From Deltaproteobacteria bacterium (lineage in GTDB: Bacteria; Desulfobacterota; Desulfobacteria; Desulfobacterales; SURF-15), in assembly GCA_019309565.1 (NCBI GenBank), contig JAFDFZ010000006.1, positions 1 through 64,000 on the forward strand: a stretch of 64,000 nt of DNA. The letters run 5' to 3'. Under the pieces are notes generated by a model. It worked only from the letters and a program-made list of their open reading frames with translations. It had not been told where the DNA came from and did not search any database. The position numbers and the translations under genes were made by a program. Below, piece after piece: positions 47,919-57,216 of the stretch (the first letter of the stretch is position 1; the number at the start of each line of letters is the position of its first letter).

Positions 47919-48245
47919 ATGGAACTATCCTGTCAATTTTGCAGAATCGTAAATGGAGAGACATCCACTAAATTTTTGCATGAAGACAACAATCTTGTCG
48001 TGTTTAAAGATATTCACCCCCAGGCGCCGGTCCATCTTTTAATCGTTTCGAAAAAACATATCCGAAGTATCAACGATCTTGAGGATGATGACCGGGAGAT
48101 TGTAGCTGAAATTATTATGGCTGCAAAGCTCATGGCACAGCGGCATGGAATTTCAAAATCCGGATATCGCCTGTTTTTCAATGTGGAACGGGGAGGGGGG
48201 CAGGTGATCTTTCATCTCCATTTGCATCTTATAGGAGGCTGGTAA
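47919..48245 (+). CDS. HIT-family nucleotide hydrolase (HinT-like)
   Basis: HinT-type proteins cleave purine nucleoside phosphoramidates. The 108-residue sequence contains the histidine triad HLHLHL near the C-terminus (residues about 99-104), the N-terminal CQFCRIVNGE, and FKDIHPQAPVHLLIVSKKHI. This is a complete single-domain member. It stands alone, converging on larB. Confidence 0.93.
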   Translation: MELSCQFCRIVNGETSTKFLHEDNNLVVFKDIHPQAPVHLLIVSKKHIRSINDLEDDDREIVAEIIMAAKLMAQRHGISKSGYRLFFNVERGGGQVIFHLHLHLIGGW

Positions 48246-48345
48246 ACGCATCAAGGTCCAGGTTTGCCACCGGAGAGGAGGATCGATCGCCAGAAAAAAA
48301 CGGTTTTTATGAACCTGCATGTAATAGTCCAATCCGTGCAGTGAA

Positions 48346-49095
48346 TCAATCCCGATTTATTATCGAGGCTATATATCCGGCACCGAATCCATTATCTATA
48401 TTTACCACCGCTACGTTTGAGCTACAGCTATTGAGCATGGAAAACAATGCGGTCATCCCACCGAAACTCACTCCGTAACCAATGCTTGTGGGTACAGCGA
48501 TAACCGGACGGCTGACCATTCCAGCCACCACACTTGGAAGAGCGCCTTCCATTCCTGCAACTACAATCAACACCGATGCTTCATCGATCAATTGTTTGTG
48601 CCTGAACAGCCGGTGAATACCGGATACTCCCACGTCAAACACGGATTTTACCACGTTGCCCATGACTTCTGCTGTAATCAAGGCTTCCTTGGCAACGGGA
48701 ATGTCCGAGGTCCCGGCGGAAACCACCAGTATGATGCCTCTTCCCTGAACCGGGATGTCATGTTTTTTCCAGACAACCATCTTCGCATCTTCATGAAAGA
48801 CCGCATCAGGAAATCGGCGCAGCACCTGCTGTCCCTTGTGGGGATCAATTCTTGTAACCAGAACCACATTCTCCTGAACCATGATTTTTTCCATTATGCC
48901 GACGATTTGATCCGTACTCTTCCCTTGCCCAAAGATCACTTCGGGAAACCCCTTGCGCAGCGATCGGTGATGATCTATATGTGCATATTCAATGTCCTCT
49001 GAGGACAGATTAACGAGACGCTTTGTTGCCGTTTCAACGGATGTTTTTCCACTGGCTACCGATTGAAGCAATGCGCGCAGCGATTCAATATCCAT
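48346..49095 (-). CDS. larB: Nickel-pincer cofactor biosynthesis protein LarB
   Basis: LarB carboxylates and hydrolyses nicotinic acid adenine dinucleotide in the first step to the nickel-pincer nucleotide of lactate racemase-type enzymes. The protein, about 249 residues starting MDIESLRALLQSVASGK with AAAGGAG upstream, has a PurE-like C-terminal domain: VSAGTSDIPVAKEA, VAGMEGALPSVVAGMVSRPVI and VPTSIGYGVSFGGMTAL. larC and larE are not in the window; other members of the pathway may be elsewhere. Confidence 0.9.
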   Translation of the reverse strand: MDIESLRALLQSVASGKTSVETATKRLVNLSSEDIEYAHIDHHRSLRKGFPEVIFGQGKSTDQIVGIMEKIMVQENVVLVTRIDPHKGQQVLRRFPDAVFHEDAKMVVWKKHDIPVQGRGIILVVSAGTSDIPVAKEALITAEVMGNVVKSVFDVGVSGIHRLFRHKQLIDEASVLIVVAGMEGALPSVVAGMVSRPVIAVPTSIGYGVSFGGMTALFSMLNSCSSNVAVVNIDNGFGAGYIASIINRD

Positions 49096-49334
49096 GTTTT
49101 GCGACTCCTTTTGATACGGCTGTTTAATATTCGGATCATTTCCATGTACATCGAAGTGATCCTTAACCTTCAAGGGGCCAAATAAACCAGGGGCCAGGTG
49201 AAATATATCTTATTGGAAAATAGACGAAAATTCGATAATGGTCAACAGTTCAACGTGTCTTGGCCAGTTGTTGATCAATGTGAAATATACCTTCATTCGA
49301 CGGTTTATGGCGTATTGAAGCGTGGAGAGTTGAA

Positions 49335-50087
49335 ATGAAAATTGTCGTCATCATACCGGCACGGTACGCATCGACACGGTTTGACGGAAAAGCACTTGTG
49401 TCAATCGCCGGCAAATCCATGATCCAGCGTGTTTATGAGAGATCCGTTAAGGCACAACGTGTTTCAAAAGTTGTTGTTGCAACGGACGATTTGCGCATCA
49501 TCGAAGCAGTCGAAAAGTTTGGGGGCAAGGCCATCATGACCTCAGACAAGAATCGAACCGGTACAGACAGGGTTGCAGAGGCTGCTGAGAAACTGGGTCT
49601 TGAGCTCAATGACATTGTTATCAATGTACAGGGCGACCAGCCATTGCTTGATCCTCGATGCCTTGACCAGGTGGTCGATCCACTGTTAACGGAATCGAAT
49701 ATCGACATAAGCACCCTTGCGGTGAAGATCTTCAATGAAAGGGAAAAAACCGATCCCAAGGACATCAAGGTTACATTCGATAATAAAGGCTTTGCGCTTT
49801 ACTTTTCAAGATCCACTATACCCTTTGGCCGTGATGGTTCCTTTAAATACGATGTCTTCAAACACCTGGGGGTCTATGCCTATACAAGAAGATTTCTTGA
49901 AGTATTTCGGCATCTTCCTTCTGGCAGACTGGAGGAAATCGAAAAGCTTGAGCAACTTCGGGCGCTTGAACATGGATATCGCATTCGGGTCGTACAAACA
50001 CCGTATGATTCCCCCGAAGTGGATCTGCCGATCGATATCGAAAGGATTGAAAAGATATTGGAAAACATGCCGGATGCCCTCAAATAG
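49335..50087 (+). CDS. kdsB: 3-deoxy-manno-octulosonate cytidylyltransferase
   Basis: KdsB makes CMP-KDO for the lipopolysaccharide core. The 250-residue protein starts MKIVVIIPARYASTRFDGKAL and shows VQGDQPLLDP and YFSRSTIPFGRDG, then HLGVYAYTRRFLEVF, all family markers. GGAGAG stands before the ATG. It is convergent with the fumarase alpha gene. Together with LpxH-like and LspA proteins it supports a diderm, lipopolysaccharide-bearing cell. Confidence 0.97.
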   Translation: MKIVVIIPARYASTRFDGKALVSIAGKSMIQRVYERSVKAQRVSKVVVATDDLRIIEAVEKFGGKAIMTSDKNRTGTDRVAEAAEKLGLELNDIVINVQGDQPLLDPRCLDQVVDPLLTESNIDISTLAVKIFNEREKTDPKDIKVTFDNKGFALYFSRSTIPFGRDGSFKYDVFKHLGVYAYTRRFLEVFRHLPSGRLEEIEKLEQLRALEHGYRIRVVQTPYDSPEVDLPIDIERIEKILENMPDALK

Positions 50088-50110
50088 CCAGCAGTGCAAT
50101 CAGAACTTTC

Positions 50111-50971
50111 CTATTCGTTCAGCACCACCGTAGCCCGGCGAGGTTCCATGCAACAGCAAGGCCTGACGCTTACGATCCGAACACCGCTTGCTCGAAGTGC
50201 CCCTGTGTTGATAAAGGTTCCCAGGGCGGTTGTGTCGCCGCCCAGAGCCAGGGGGCCGACACCTTTGTTATTTATCCATTCAGTGACTTTTTTTTCCCAG
50301 TAGTTCTGTCGATTCAAGGTTCCATTTTTCATTGCCTCAAGCATAAGAGCAGAGGCCTCCGCGTGGGTTCTGCCGATTCCGATTGCTAAAACACAGGGAG
50401 TGCACCCAAGCTGTTTCACCTGTGACGCCATCCAGCCTGCGGCTTCTCTTAGGACGATTTCAATGCTTCTTTTGTGAAAGATGCGGTGAGTCATGGCTCG
50501 GATCTCCGGGCCGCCGCCAAGCAACAATATAGTAATTCGCAAACAATTTCCGGCTATGGGTTTGATAATTAAAGGCGCAGGCGCAACCCTGCCCGGATCA
50601 TCAAACAGCCCCTTAGACTGCTGCACCCTCTCAACGTCATCTCCCTTTACCGCCATGGGCCTTCCAGGCATCGCCCTAAGCCCACTGATAATTCCCTCAT
50701 GAACAGCCTTAAGCCAACCGGGCGCAAGTTTTGCATTTTTCCCAACCTCCAGCAACACATGGGGTATGCCGGTATCATCACAAAGCGGAAGTCCCTTTTT
50801 CTTTGCCATGTAAGCATTTTCTAAAATCCTTTCCAATACCCATTTAGCATGGGGATTCTGTTCGGTCTCGATGGCATCTTTATATGCCTGAAATTGATCT
50901 TCCCGAAACACGGTCCCCGCCTTTATCAGACAGCGGGCAGTGGCGGTTTCTATTCTTTTTTCATCTATCAT
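50111..50971 (-). CDS. Class I fumarate hydratase-type alpha subunit
   Basis: This is the alpha (N-terminal) subunit of a two-subunit, 4Fe-4S class I hydro-lyase: fumarase, mesaconase or tartrate dehydratase. The 286-residue protein from MIDEKRIETA (GAGG upstream) shows PLCDDTGIPHVLLEVG, GGGPEIRAMTH and LGCTPCVLAIGIGRTHAEA. VRPCCCMEPRRA follows, with cluster cysteines in the first and last regions. A beta subunit does not follow; the only one in the window is at 60595, about 10 kb away on the other strand. A family C repeat lies about 120 bp upstream. Confidence 0.9.
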   Translation of the reverse strand: MIDEKRIETATARCLIKAGTVFREDQFQAYKDAIETEQNPHAKWVLERILENAYMAKKKGLPLCDDTGIPHVLLEVGKNAKLAPGWLKAVHEGIISGLRAMPGRPMAVKGDDVERVQQSKGLFDDPGRVAPAPLIIKPIAGNCLRITILLLGGGPEIRAMTHRIFHKRSIEIVLREAAGWMASQVKQLGCTPCVLAIGIGRTHAEASALMLEAMKNGTLNRQNYWEKKVTEWINNKGVGPLALGGDTTALGTFINTGALRASGVRIVSVRPCCCMEPRRATVVLNE

Positions 50972-51092
50972 TTTTAACCTCATTGCTCTTATGCGCTTGG
51001 TTGTAATTTTTTTGCATTATTCCAAAGTATTGCATGCAGTCACGTTATGTAGAATGTAATGATTAACTGTTTTGTTCCCCTAAAGATCGGGA

Positions 51093-51160
51093 TTTACCCC
51101 TTGTTAGGTCGTAGCCTATGGCGAAACCCAATTGCTCCAACCGGCCTTGTCCGGGTTAAG
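51093..51160 (+). repeat. Family C repeat, copy 1
   Basis: The element begins TTTACCCCTTGTTAGGTCGT and contains GGCGAAACCCAATTGCT and CCTTGTCCGGGTTAAG. The inverse copy is at 61110-61177, roughly 85-90% identical by eye. It sits upstream of the fumarase alpha gene. Confidence 0.75.
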
Positions 51161-51236
51161 AACTGAAGACATCATCAGGTTTACGAGTTCTGCCGATTAC
51201 AGCAATTCTCGATGAATTTTAAAATGCCCCCATCTC

Positions 51237-51707
51237 TTATCCCACCAGATAGGTCCCGGTTCCAACTGCAACCAGCAACCCCTCATCGTTGACCAATTCC
51301 ATTCTGGTGACCGTAACTCTTCTTCCTGCACGCATGATCGAGCTGGTGGATTCAAAATACTTTCCAGCCCCCGGACGCAGATAATCAACCCTGAGATCTA
51401 TGGTTCCGATCTTCGACAGCCGCCTTTCGATTTCCTCAAACGGCTCCCCCACCATTTTCAGCAACACCCCAAAGGATGCGGTAATTCCACCTGCCACATC
51501 CAGAACTGCGGATATCACCCCTCCATGCAAAACCTCTTTTACATAGTTTCCAATCAATTTCTTCTTCATTTGAAACCGTATCCGGGTATTATCTGCGCTT
51601 AAAGAGTCTATGCGAATTCCTATGATCTTATTAAACGGTATTCTTTGCTCGTAAACTTCACATAGAGTCTTTTTGATCACATCAAGTTCAAGCTGCTTAT
51701 CCATCAT
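51237..51707 (-). CDS. PaaI-family hotdog thioesterase
   Basis: The 156-residue hotdog-fold protein contains VLHGGVISAVLDVAGGITA, the HGG...D motif of PaaI/YigI-type acyl-CoA thioesterases, and DLRVDYLRPG. The first 35 residues are an N-terminal extension. It probably hydrolyses an acyl-CoA in the cytoplasm; the acyl group is unknown. It stands between family C repeat DNA and the MORN-repeat gene. Confidence 0.88.
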   Translation of the reverse strand: MMDKQLELDVIKKTLCEVYEQRIPFNKIIGIRIDSLSADNTRIRFQMKKKLIGNYVKEVLHGGVISAVLDVAGGITASFGVLLKMVGEPFEEIERRLSKIGTIDLRVDYLRPGAGKYFESTSSIMRAGRRVTVTRMELVNDEGLLVAVGTGTYLVG

Positions 51708-51765
51708 AACGAAACACTCAGGCGATTCGGGGGATTATTATGCTCCAGGAAAGATTTTGGGCCGA

Positions 51766-52668
51766 TCACCAGGCTATGAACCGGTCATCTTTCCAGTACC
51801 CTTCATACCGTTTACCATCCGGATAGATATAGACACCATATCCATGACGTTTCCCGTTGCGAAATTCACCAACGTATGTTGCGCCATCGTTATAGGTCAA
51901 CGTGCCGTATCCGTGTCGTTTTCCATTTCTAAACTCTCCGATGTACTTGTCGCCTTCAGGCCAAATATAGGTGCCACGGCCATGAGGCTTTCCATCCATC
52001 CATTGGCCCACATATGTTTCGCCGTACAAGAATGTGGCTGTTCCACAACCCTGCTGTTTTCCATTAACAAATTCGCCAACGTACCTTTCTCCTGTGGGCC
52101 AAATATAAGTACCTTTACCATTTATTTCTCCATCTTTCCATTCACCGATATAGGATCCACCATCAGCATACGTGATGGTGCCCTGTCCGTGGCGTTTCCC
52201 ATCCTTAAATTGACCGACATATTTTTCTCCACTGGCCAGCAGATATGTGCCTTCTCCGTGGGGTCGGTCTTCCTTCCACTGGCCGACATACTTCCCGCCA
52301 TCGGGCCAGAAATAAGTGCCATACCCGTTGCGCCTTCCATTTTGCCACTCTCCCACATACCGGCTGCCGTCCGGCCAAAGCAGGGTGCCTTTCCCGTGAC
52401 GTTTGCCCTCTTTCCACTGACCGGTGTACTGTGAACCATCCGGCCATCGGTAGGTTCCGCTGCCATGTCGCTGTCCGTTTTTCCACTCTCCCCAGTACGC
52501 AGCGCCACTTTCCCATTGATAAGTACCGATTCCGTTCATACAACTTCCCTCTGTACACCCTCTGGATACTCTGGCATGCTTTTTTGCGGTTGAAAGCTCT
52601 TTAGAGATGCAAGATGAAAACAAGCCGACGACTATCGCCATATGTAAAACAAACCGGTAAGCCATCAT
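51766..52668 (-). CDS. MORN-repeat lipoprotein (11 repeats)
   Basis: The chosen start follows AAGGAGAAGCGAA and gives a 300-residue protein, MMAYRFVLHMAIVVGLFSSC, with a lipobox-like GLFSSC, so it is probably lipidated and exported. About 11 MORN repeats of 23 residues (YxGxWKxGxxHGxGTY type) fill the rest, ending EGYWKDDRFIAW. Such repeats form a long beta-hairpin array, often at membranes. The longer ORF-track start was rejected because that region encodes no plausible protein and lacks a ribosome site. Confidence 0.88.
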   Translation of the reverse strand: MMAYRFVLHMAIVVGLFSSCISKELSTAKKHARVSRGCTEGSCMNGIGTYQWESGAAYWGEWKNGQRHGSGTYRWPDGSQYTGQWKEGKRHGKGTLLWPDGSRYVGEWQNGRRNGYGTYFWPDGGKYVGQWKEDRPHGEGTYLLASGEKYVGQFKDGKRHGQGTITYADGGSYIGEWKDGEINGKGTYIWPTGERYVGEFVNGKQQGCGTATFLYGETYVGQWMDGKPHGRGTYIWPEGDKYIGEFRNGKRHGYGTLTYNDGATYVGEFRNGKRHGYGVYIYPDGKRYEGYWKDDRFIAW

Positions 52669-52720
52669 TTCGCTTCTCCTTAGCGAAAAAGATTCCATGC
52701 AGCCTGTCGGAACGAATTGG

Positions 52721-52740
52721 GGGGTGCGAAACTTGAGTAT
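52721..52740 (+). repeat. Family D partial copy
   Basis: GGGGTGCGAAACTTGAGTAT repeats the arm of the family D palindrome seen at 133-153 and 45711-45735. It lies between the MORN-repeat and GNAT genes. Confidence 0.6.
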
Positions 52741-52780
52741 ATAGTTTATGCAACTACGGGGGCTTAAACAAATTCGGATT

Positions 52781-53269
52781 TTACAAGAACAGTTCAAATA
52801 CCTGCTCGGTAACAGTCACTCCCCATTGGTCACCCTTGTATTCTTCGCAAATCTTAAAGCCATGTTTCTCATACAGGTGTCGAGCAGCATCCAGTCCTGC
52901 AAAAGTGCTCAAATAGACCCTCTTGAACTTGGCGTTTCTGCAAAACTCTACTGCTATCCCGATGAGTCTGCTCCCGATACCTTTTCCCTGGAAATCCGGA
53001 TCCACAATAAACCATCTTAGATGTGCTCCCAGATGTCTGGCATTGATGCCATCAATGGCAATGGAACCTATGATTTTATTCTTTATTAAAGCCGTCCAGA
53101 AACCATCGTGCGCTTTATCGAAACGGTTTAAGAATTCACACATCTCAGAGGCCACTTTGGATTCAAAAAAAAGACCGAACCCCCAGTGCTGACCATAGTA
53201 AGTTGCGTGCAATTCAGTGATTCTGCCGATAGCCCCAGGCAGATATCCGTCAATTCGAAAGTCGGTCAT
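52781..53269 (-). CDS. GNAT-family N-acetyltransferase
   Basis: The protein, about 162 residues from MTDFRIDGYLPGAIG, has the acetyl-CoA-binding loop RWFIVDPDFQGKGIGSRLIG (Q-x-x-G-x-G). The central FWTALIKNKIIGSIAIDG and C-terminal LYEKHGFKICEE also fit the fold. It resembles the C-terminal acetyltransferase half of MarR-GNAT fusions, but no MarR domain is present. The exact start is uncertain: 53278 and 53317 are also in frame and none has a strong ribosome site. Substrate unknown. Confidence 0.85.
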   Translation of the reverse strand: MTDFRIDGYLPGAIGRITELHATYYGQHWGFGLFFESKVASEMCEFLNRFDKAHDGFWTALIKNKIIGSIAIDGINARHLGAHLRWFIVDPDFQGKGIGSRLIGIAVEFCRNAKFKRVYLSTFAGLDAARHLYEKHGFKICEEYKGDQWGVTVTEQVFELFL

Positions 53270-53451
53270 ACGATCCATCTTGCCACAAACCCAACTATGC
53301 CCCTTTGTTTCTATCACCGTGATAATCCACGGGAAATGTTAAGAAATCGATTGCGTACTTTTTCCTTTTTGTAAGCCGGTCGTGATTGTTGACAGCACTG
53401 GATATATTATCTATCATACCTCACAAAAAAAATCACCGAAAGGATATATCC

Positions 53452-54144
53452 ATGCAAAGATTCGACCAGCGATTTCTTCAGGATATGAAGCAGAGACTTG
53501 AGCTTGAACTTTTAGGTGTGGCGCAACTAGGCGAATCTACAGCAGTGAAAGTGAAACAGGATGCTGAGACGCTTCTTCCCGGTGCCACCGCTGTGATTGT
53601 ACTTGGCAAGGAAATATACCAGGAGGTGGTCTCGCTGTTGAAACCATCGAAAGAAGCGGGTGAAGCGGAGGCAGGCGCACTTCTCAACCCGCATTACACG
53701 TATTTAAACGGTCGATTAACCAAAGCCATCTATGATATGGCTAAGCTTTTTCGAAACCAGGGGTTTCGTGCACTGCCGCTGCCGCCTTCGGGTATTCCCA
53801 CCGACCAGCGAACATTGGTTTCCATCTTTTCTTATAAACATGCAGCCGTTTCAGCAGGGCTTGGAACGATCGGTCGAAGCGGGTTGTTGATCACCCGTAA
53901 GTTCGGCCCGAGGGTGAGGCTCTGTGCGCTTCTGACCGATGCGCCTTTGGAACAGAGTCCGGTTCCGCAAGAAAGTTATTGTAAAGACTGTCATGCATGC
54001 ATTCGCGTCTGTCCTGCACATGCACTTGAAACCCCCAATGACGGCGAGTTTTATTCGATCAACAAATTTGCCTGCCGCTCTTACCGGGGTGTCGGATTTA
54101 CCTGCAGCATGTGCATGAAGGTATGCCAAAGCGGACAAAATTAG
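53452..54144 (+). CDS. QueG-like double-cluster 4Fe-4S protein
   Basis: The 230-residue protein has an N-terminal alpha/beta region (VIVLGKEIY, GTIGRSGLLITRKFGPRVRL) like the epoxyqueuosine-reductase family. Two ferredoxin-type clusters follow: YCKDCHACIRVCP and CSMCMKVCQ. It lacks the C-terminal HEAT-like part of QueG, so the reductase role is not secure. AAAGGA precedes the ATG. The downstream TPP-enzyme gene starts 77 bp after its stop on the same strand. Confidence 0.85.
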   Translation: MQRFDQRFLQDMKQRLELELLGVAQLGESTAVKVKQDAETLLPGATAVIVLGKEIYQEVVSLLKPSKEAGEAEAGALLNPHYTYLNGRLTKAIYDMAKLFRNQGFRALPLPPSGIPTDQRTLVSIFSYKHAAVSAGLGTIGRSGLLITRKFGPRVRLCALLTDAPLEQSPVPQESYCKDCHACIRVCPAHALETPNDGEFYSINKFACRSYRGVGFTCSMCMKVCQSGQN

Positions 54145-54221
54145 GGCTAAAATGTTACGAAGTTTTGATTGCCCCTGTTGTTGCAAAACGATTAAAAAGA
54201 AATAGTCGCAAAGGAGGTAAA

Positions 54222-55847
54222 TTGCCAAAAGCAGTCGATGTCATCGCGGAGGTGTTAAAACAAGAAGGCATTGATAGAATATTTGGAATTCCAGGTTCCG
54301 GTGCCACCACGGATCTTATCCGCGCAGCCGGCCGTGTGGGGATCGAGACAATCCTTGTGGGTCATGAAAGTGCTGCTGCTTTGATTGCATCCGTATATGG
54401 GGAAATAAAGGAGGTTCCCGGGGTTTGTTTTGCCATCACCGGACCTGGAGCTACAAACCTTGTCAGCGGCGTTGCCTATGCTCATTTGGAAAGAGCCGCC
54501 CTTCTGGCAATCGTTGAAAAACATATATTCAAAAATTACGAAAGCATCTATAGCCAGAGAATAGATCAGGCACCGCTCTTTGCTCCGATCACCAAGGGGC
54601 AATTTCTTCTTTCTGCAAACAGTGCCCAGCAAATTACGGAAAAGGCCCTTCGGCTTGCAAAAGAAGAAAAACCCGGACCGGTTCTTTTAGAGCTTGCCAA
54701 AGATGAGGCCAATGAAACTGCAACCTATCAGACGAGGCATTTCAGGAAAACCATTCGGTTTTCAAATCTAACACCAAAATACTCGCCGTCTGTAGAGGAA
54801 GCAGAAAAACGGATTCGGACCGCCAAATTTCCCGTTTTGGTTGCCGGAATCGGTGCAAAACGAGACAAGGCCACACCGGAGCTTGCGCTGCTGGCCGAAA
54901 AACTCAAAGCACCTGTGATGATCACGCCAAAGGGCAGAGGAGTGTTTGATGAGACCAATCGGCTTTACGGAGGTATTTTTCTGGGTACTTTTTCCAAAGG
55001 CACATTTGAAGATGCGATCATCGGAAAAGCCGATCTTCTTATAATGATCGGGGTTGACCCCATCGAACTTCTGCCAAAGCCTTGGAAACTGAAACTGCCG
55101 GTGATACATATCGGCCGGCTTCCCAACATGGAAAACGTCTATTGCACAGATATGGAGATCGTAGGTGAAATAACGACAGTTCTTAAATCCTTATGCGAAG
55201 GAACGTTACAGACAACCGCCTGGAACACCGGCTTTATTGATGATTTTCACAACCAGGTAATGACAGCACTTTCATTTTCCCGGGATCCTCTTCCCTTACA
55301 CCGCATCATCGAGATAACCCGCGACAAACTGCCGCCAGATGGCATATTAACAACTGATATCGGTGCCTTTAATTCTATGGTGAACTATTTATGGAAGGTG
55401 TCCTGTCCCGGCACCTATTTTGGCACGAAGGGATTGAGCACCATGGGATTTGCACTTCCCGCAGCCATAGCAGCGCAATTAGCGCTTCCGGATAAAAGAG
55501 TTGTTTGTTTTATCGGAGATGGCAGTTTTTTGATGTGTATGCACGAACTTGCTCTTTGCTCCCGGCTGAATCTACCAATTATAGTGGTTGTTTTCTCTGA
55601 CGGTGAGCTGGGGCTTATAAAGATAAAACAGCAAAATGCTGGCCTTGATCCGGTGGGGGTGACGCTTAGCAATCCGCATTTTCCATTGATAGCCCGAGCC
55701 TTCGAAGGTGTTGGGTTGCGTACTGAAACCGAAGAAGAATTCGCCCATGCCATGAATCAGGCTTTAGAGGATAATCAACTGTATCTAATTGAGGCTGTTT
55801 TGAACCCGCAAACATACGGAGAGCATATCAGATTGATGCGGGGATAG
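54222..55847 (+). CDS. Thiamine diphosphate-dependent enzyme, acetolactate-synthase-like
   Basis: The TTG at 54222 is chosen because AAGGAGG lies 4 bp upstream and homologues begin here (LPKAVDVIAEVLKQEG); the track start overlaps the previous gene. The 541-residue protein has the TPP-activating Glu in VGHESAAALIA near residue 46, the Mg/TPP motif IGDGSF near residue 430 and VVVFSDGELGLIK. It has the three-domain layout of acetolactate synthase, sulfopyruvate decarboxylase or glyoxylate carboligase. No small regulatory subunit follows. Substrate unknown. Confidence 0.88.
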   Translation: MPKAVDVIAEVLKQEGIDRIFGIPGSGATTDLIRAAGRVGIETILVGHESAAALIASVYGEIKEVPGVCFAITGPGATNLVSGVAYAHLERAALLAIVEKHIFKNYESIYSQRIDQAPLFAPITKGQFLLSANSAQQITEKALRLAKEEKPGPVLLELAKDEANETATYQTRHFRKTIRFSNLTPKYSPSVEEAEKRIRTAKFPVLVAGIGAKRDKATPELALLAEKLKAPVMITPKGRGVFDETNRLYGGIFLGTFSKGTFEDAIIGKADLLIMIGVDPIELLPKPWKLKLPVIHIGRLPNMENVYCTDMEIVGEITTVLKSLCEGTLQTTAWNTGFIDDFHNQVMTALSFSRDPLPLHRIIEITRDKLPPDGILTTDIGAFNSMVNYLWKVSCPGTYFGTKGLSTMGFALPAAIAAQLALPDKRVVCFIGDGSFLMCMHELALCSRLNLPIIVVVFSDGELGLIKIKQQNAGLDPVGVTLSNPHFPLIARAFEGVGLRTETEEEFAHAMNQALEDNQLYLIEAVLNPQTYGEHIRLMRG

Positions 55848-55851
55848 CGTA

Positions 55852-57216
55852 TCAGGTTGCACCTGAAACAGTAATTCTTTTTCTCTCTATTTCGGCTTTC
55901 ACCGCCATCCCGATTCCTGCCAGGGTGTAAGGTTTTCGCACATAGCCCCCTGCCCCCAGGCTTAGAGCTTCCCGAACACGATCTGTTTCCGCAAACCCGC
56001 TTACAATGATCGCTTTTTGATTCGGACGTTTTTCAAGAATTTTCCTGTAGGTGTCGAGTCCATCCATGCCCGGGTCCATTATCATATCCAGTACCACCAG
56101 ATCCACATGGTTATCCTTAATGTATTCAACGGCCTCTTCACCGCTTCCAACCGTTTCTACCGTGTAACCCAGGGTGTTGAGCATGGAAGAGGCAATCTCT
56201 CTTTGCTCTTTGACGTCGTCTACCACCAATATGGTTTGGCCGCCTCCCATATAATCTTTAACATTCAGCTGCATCGTCTCTCTGAGAACTTCCTGGCGGG
56301 CTGCAGGGAAAAATAATGTGTCGGAAAAATTCAACCCGATGGTAGATTCGCCCTTCCTGTTGACGGGGGGATAGAAAGCGATGGTTGTTGCCCGCAAATC
56401 GGCGACGTGCATATTGTGAAAGTCGGGAAATCCCCGTTTGACCGCCTCTACATTTCTCTGAAGCTCTTCAGAAGGGACCATTGACGTTTGGCCGGCAAGC
56501 CGGGCCAGCTCCTTGACCGCGTGCAAATGCTGTGAATACCAGTAACCAAGATGTTTTCTGAGATCTGTTGATAAAGACGTCATGCTGCTGATAACGGTAT
56601 TCTCTATTCTTTTTATCTCCTCTCTGCCGTCTAATACTGTGATCACAAGGGCAGGGATGAGCACAACGGCAACCAGCAAATTAAACAATAATTCATTGAG
56701 GGAAATTTTTCCCTCCTTGACGATCCGCATTGACATCAGTTTATGGATGCGAAGATATTCGACAGCAAAACTGGCGACCAGGGCATTGAAGATGCCGTTT
56801 ATGCTCTGTTTGAGCATGATAAGCGTTGTCGCAACGGTATCCATCTGCATTACTGTATGATAAAACAGATATATCATTGGTATGCCTGCCACAAGCCAGA
56901 ATATGCCATCTACAAGAAGCAGGTTTTTTTGTTTTTGGTGTACCAGATAACCAACGAAACCTATCTCCGATATGAAAATGAGGGCCGCATAGGGATGGCC
57001 CCATAGAAAATAGGTATAAATACTGCCTGCAATGACCGTGAGAAGCCCCCAACCGATCCCGTATATGCAGAGCACGATTAGAGCCGCTATGCTGCCGAAA
57101 AGAAAATCTACTCCATAAAAAAGTGGAATGGAATAATAATTTCCCAAAAAACCCAGCCCGATAAACAGGATGAGGGCCCCTGTTGCCTTTTTGTTCAGAT
57201 TTTTTATTTGAAACAT
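55852..57216 (-). CDS. Membrane sensor fused to a receiver domain (kinase apparently lost)
   Basis: Residues about 10-165 form six hydrophobic segments, a seventh hydrophobic segment lies near 178-195, and a presumed extracytoplasmic PDC-like region runs to about residue 300 (TTIAFYPPVNRKGESTIGLNFSD). The sequence then reaches DYMGGGQTILVVDD and a complete receiver domain with phospho-Asp about 377 (LVVLDMIMD) and the conserved Lys about 428 (YVRKPYT). Kinase motifs (HisKA H-box, N, G1 boxes) are absent. DYMGGGQTILVVDD is the kind of linker that normally follows an HATPase domain. The total of 454 residues suggests an internal deletion. Confidence 0.8.
   Translation of the reverse strand: MFQIKNLNKKATGALILFIGLGFLGNYYSIPLFYGVDFLFGSIAALIVLCIYGIGWGLLTVIAGSIYTYFLWGHPYAALIFISEIGFVGYLVHQKQKNLLLVDGIFWLVAGIPMIYLFYHTVMQMDTVATTLIMLKQSINGIFNALVASFAVEYLRIHKLMSMRIVKEGKISLNELLFNLLVAVVLIPALVITVLDGREEIKRIENTVISSMTSLSTDLRKHLGYWYSQHLHAVKELARLAGQTSMVPSEELQRNVEAVKRGFPDFHNMHVADLRATTIAFYPPVNRKGESTIGLNFSDTLFFPAARQEVLRETMQLNVKDYMGGGQTILVVDDVKEQREIASSMLNTLGYTVETVGSGEEAVEYIKDNHVDLVVLDMIMDPGMDGLDTYRKILEKRPNQKAIIVSGFAETDRVREALSLGAGGYVRKPYTLAGIGMAVKAEIERKRITVSGAT

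Noticed and set aside
52245-52604. Several long antisense ORFs across the MORN repeats
   Set aside because: The periodic codons of the repeats create open antisense frames; none has features of a gene.
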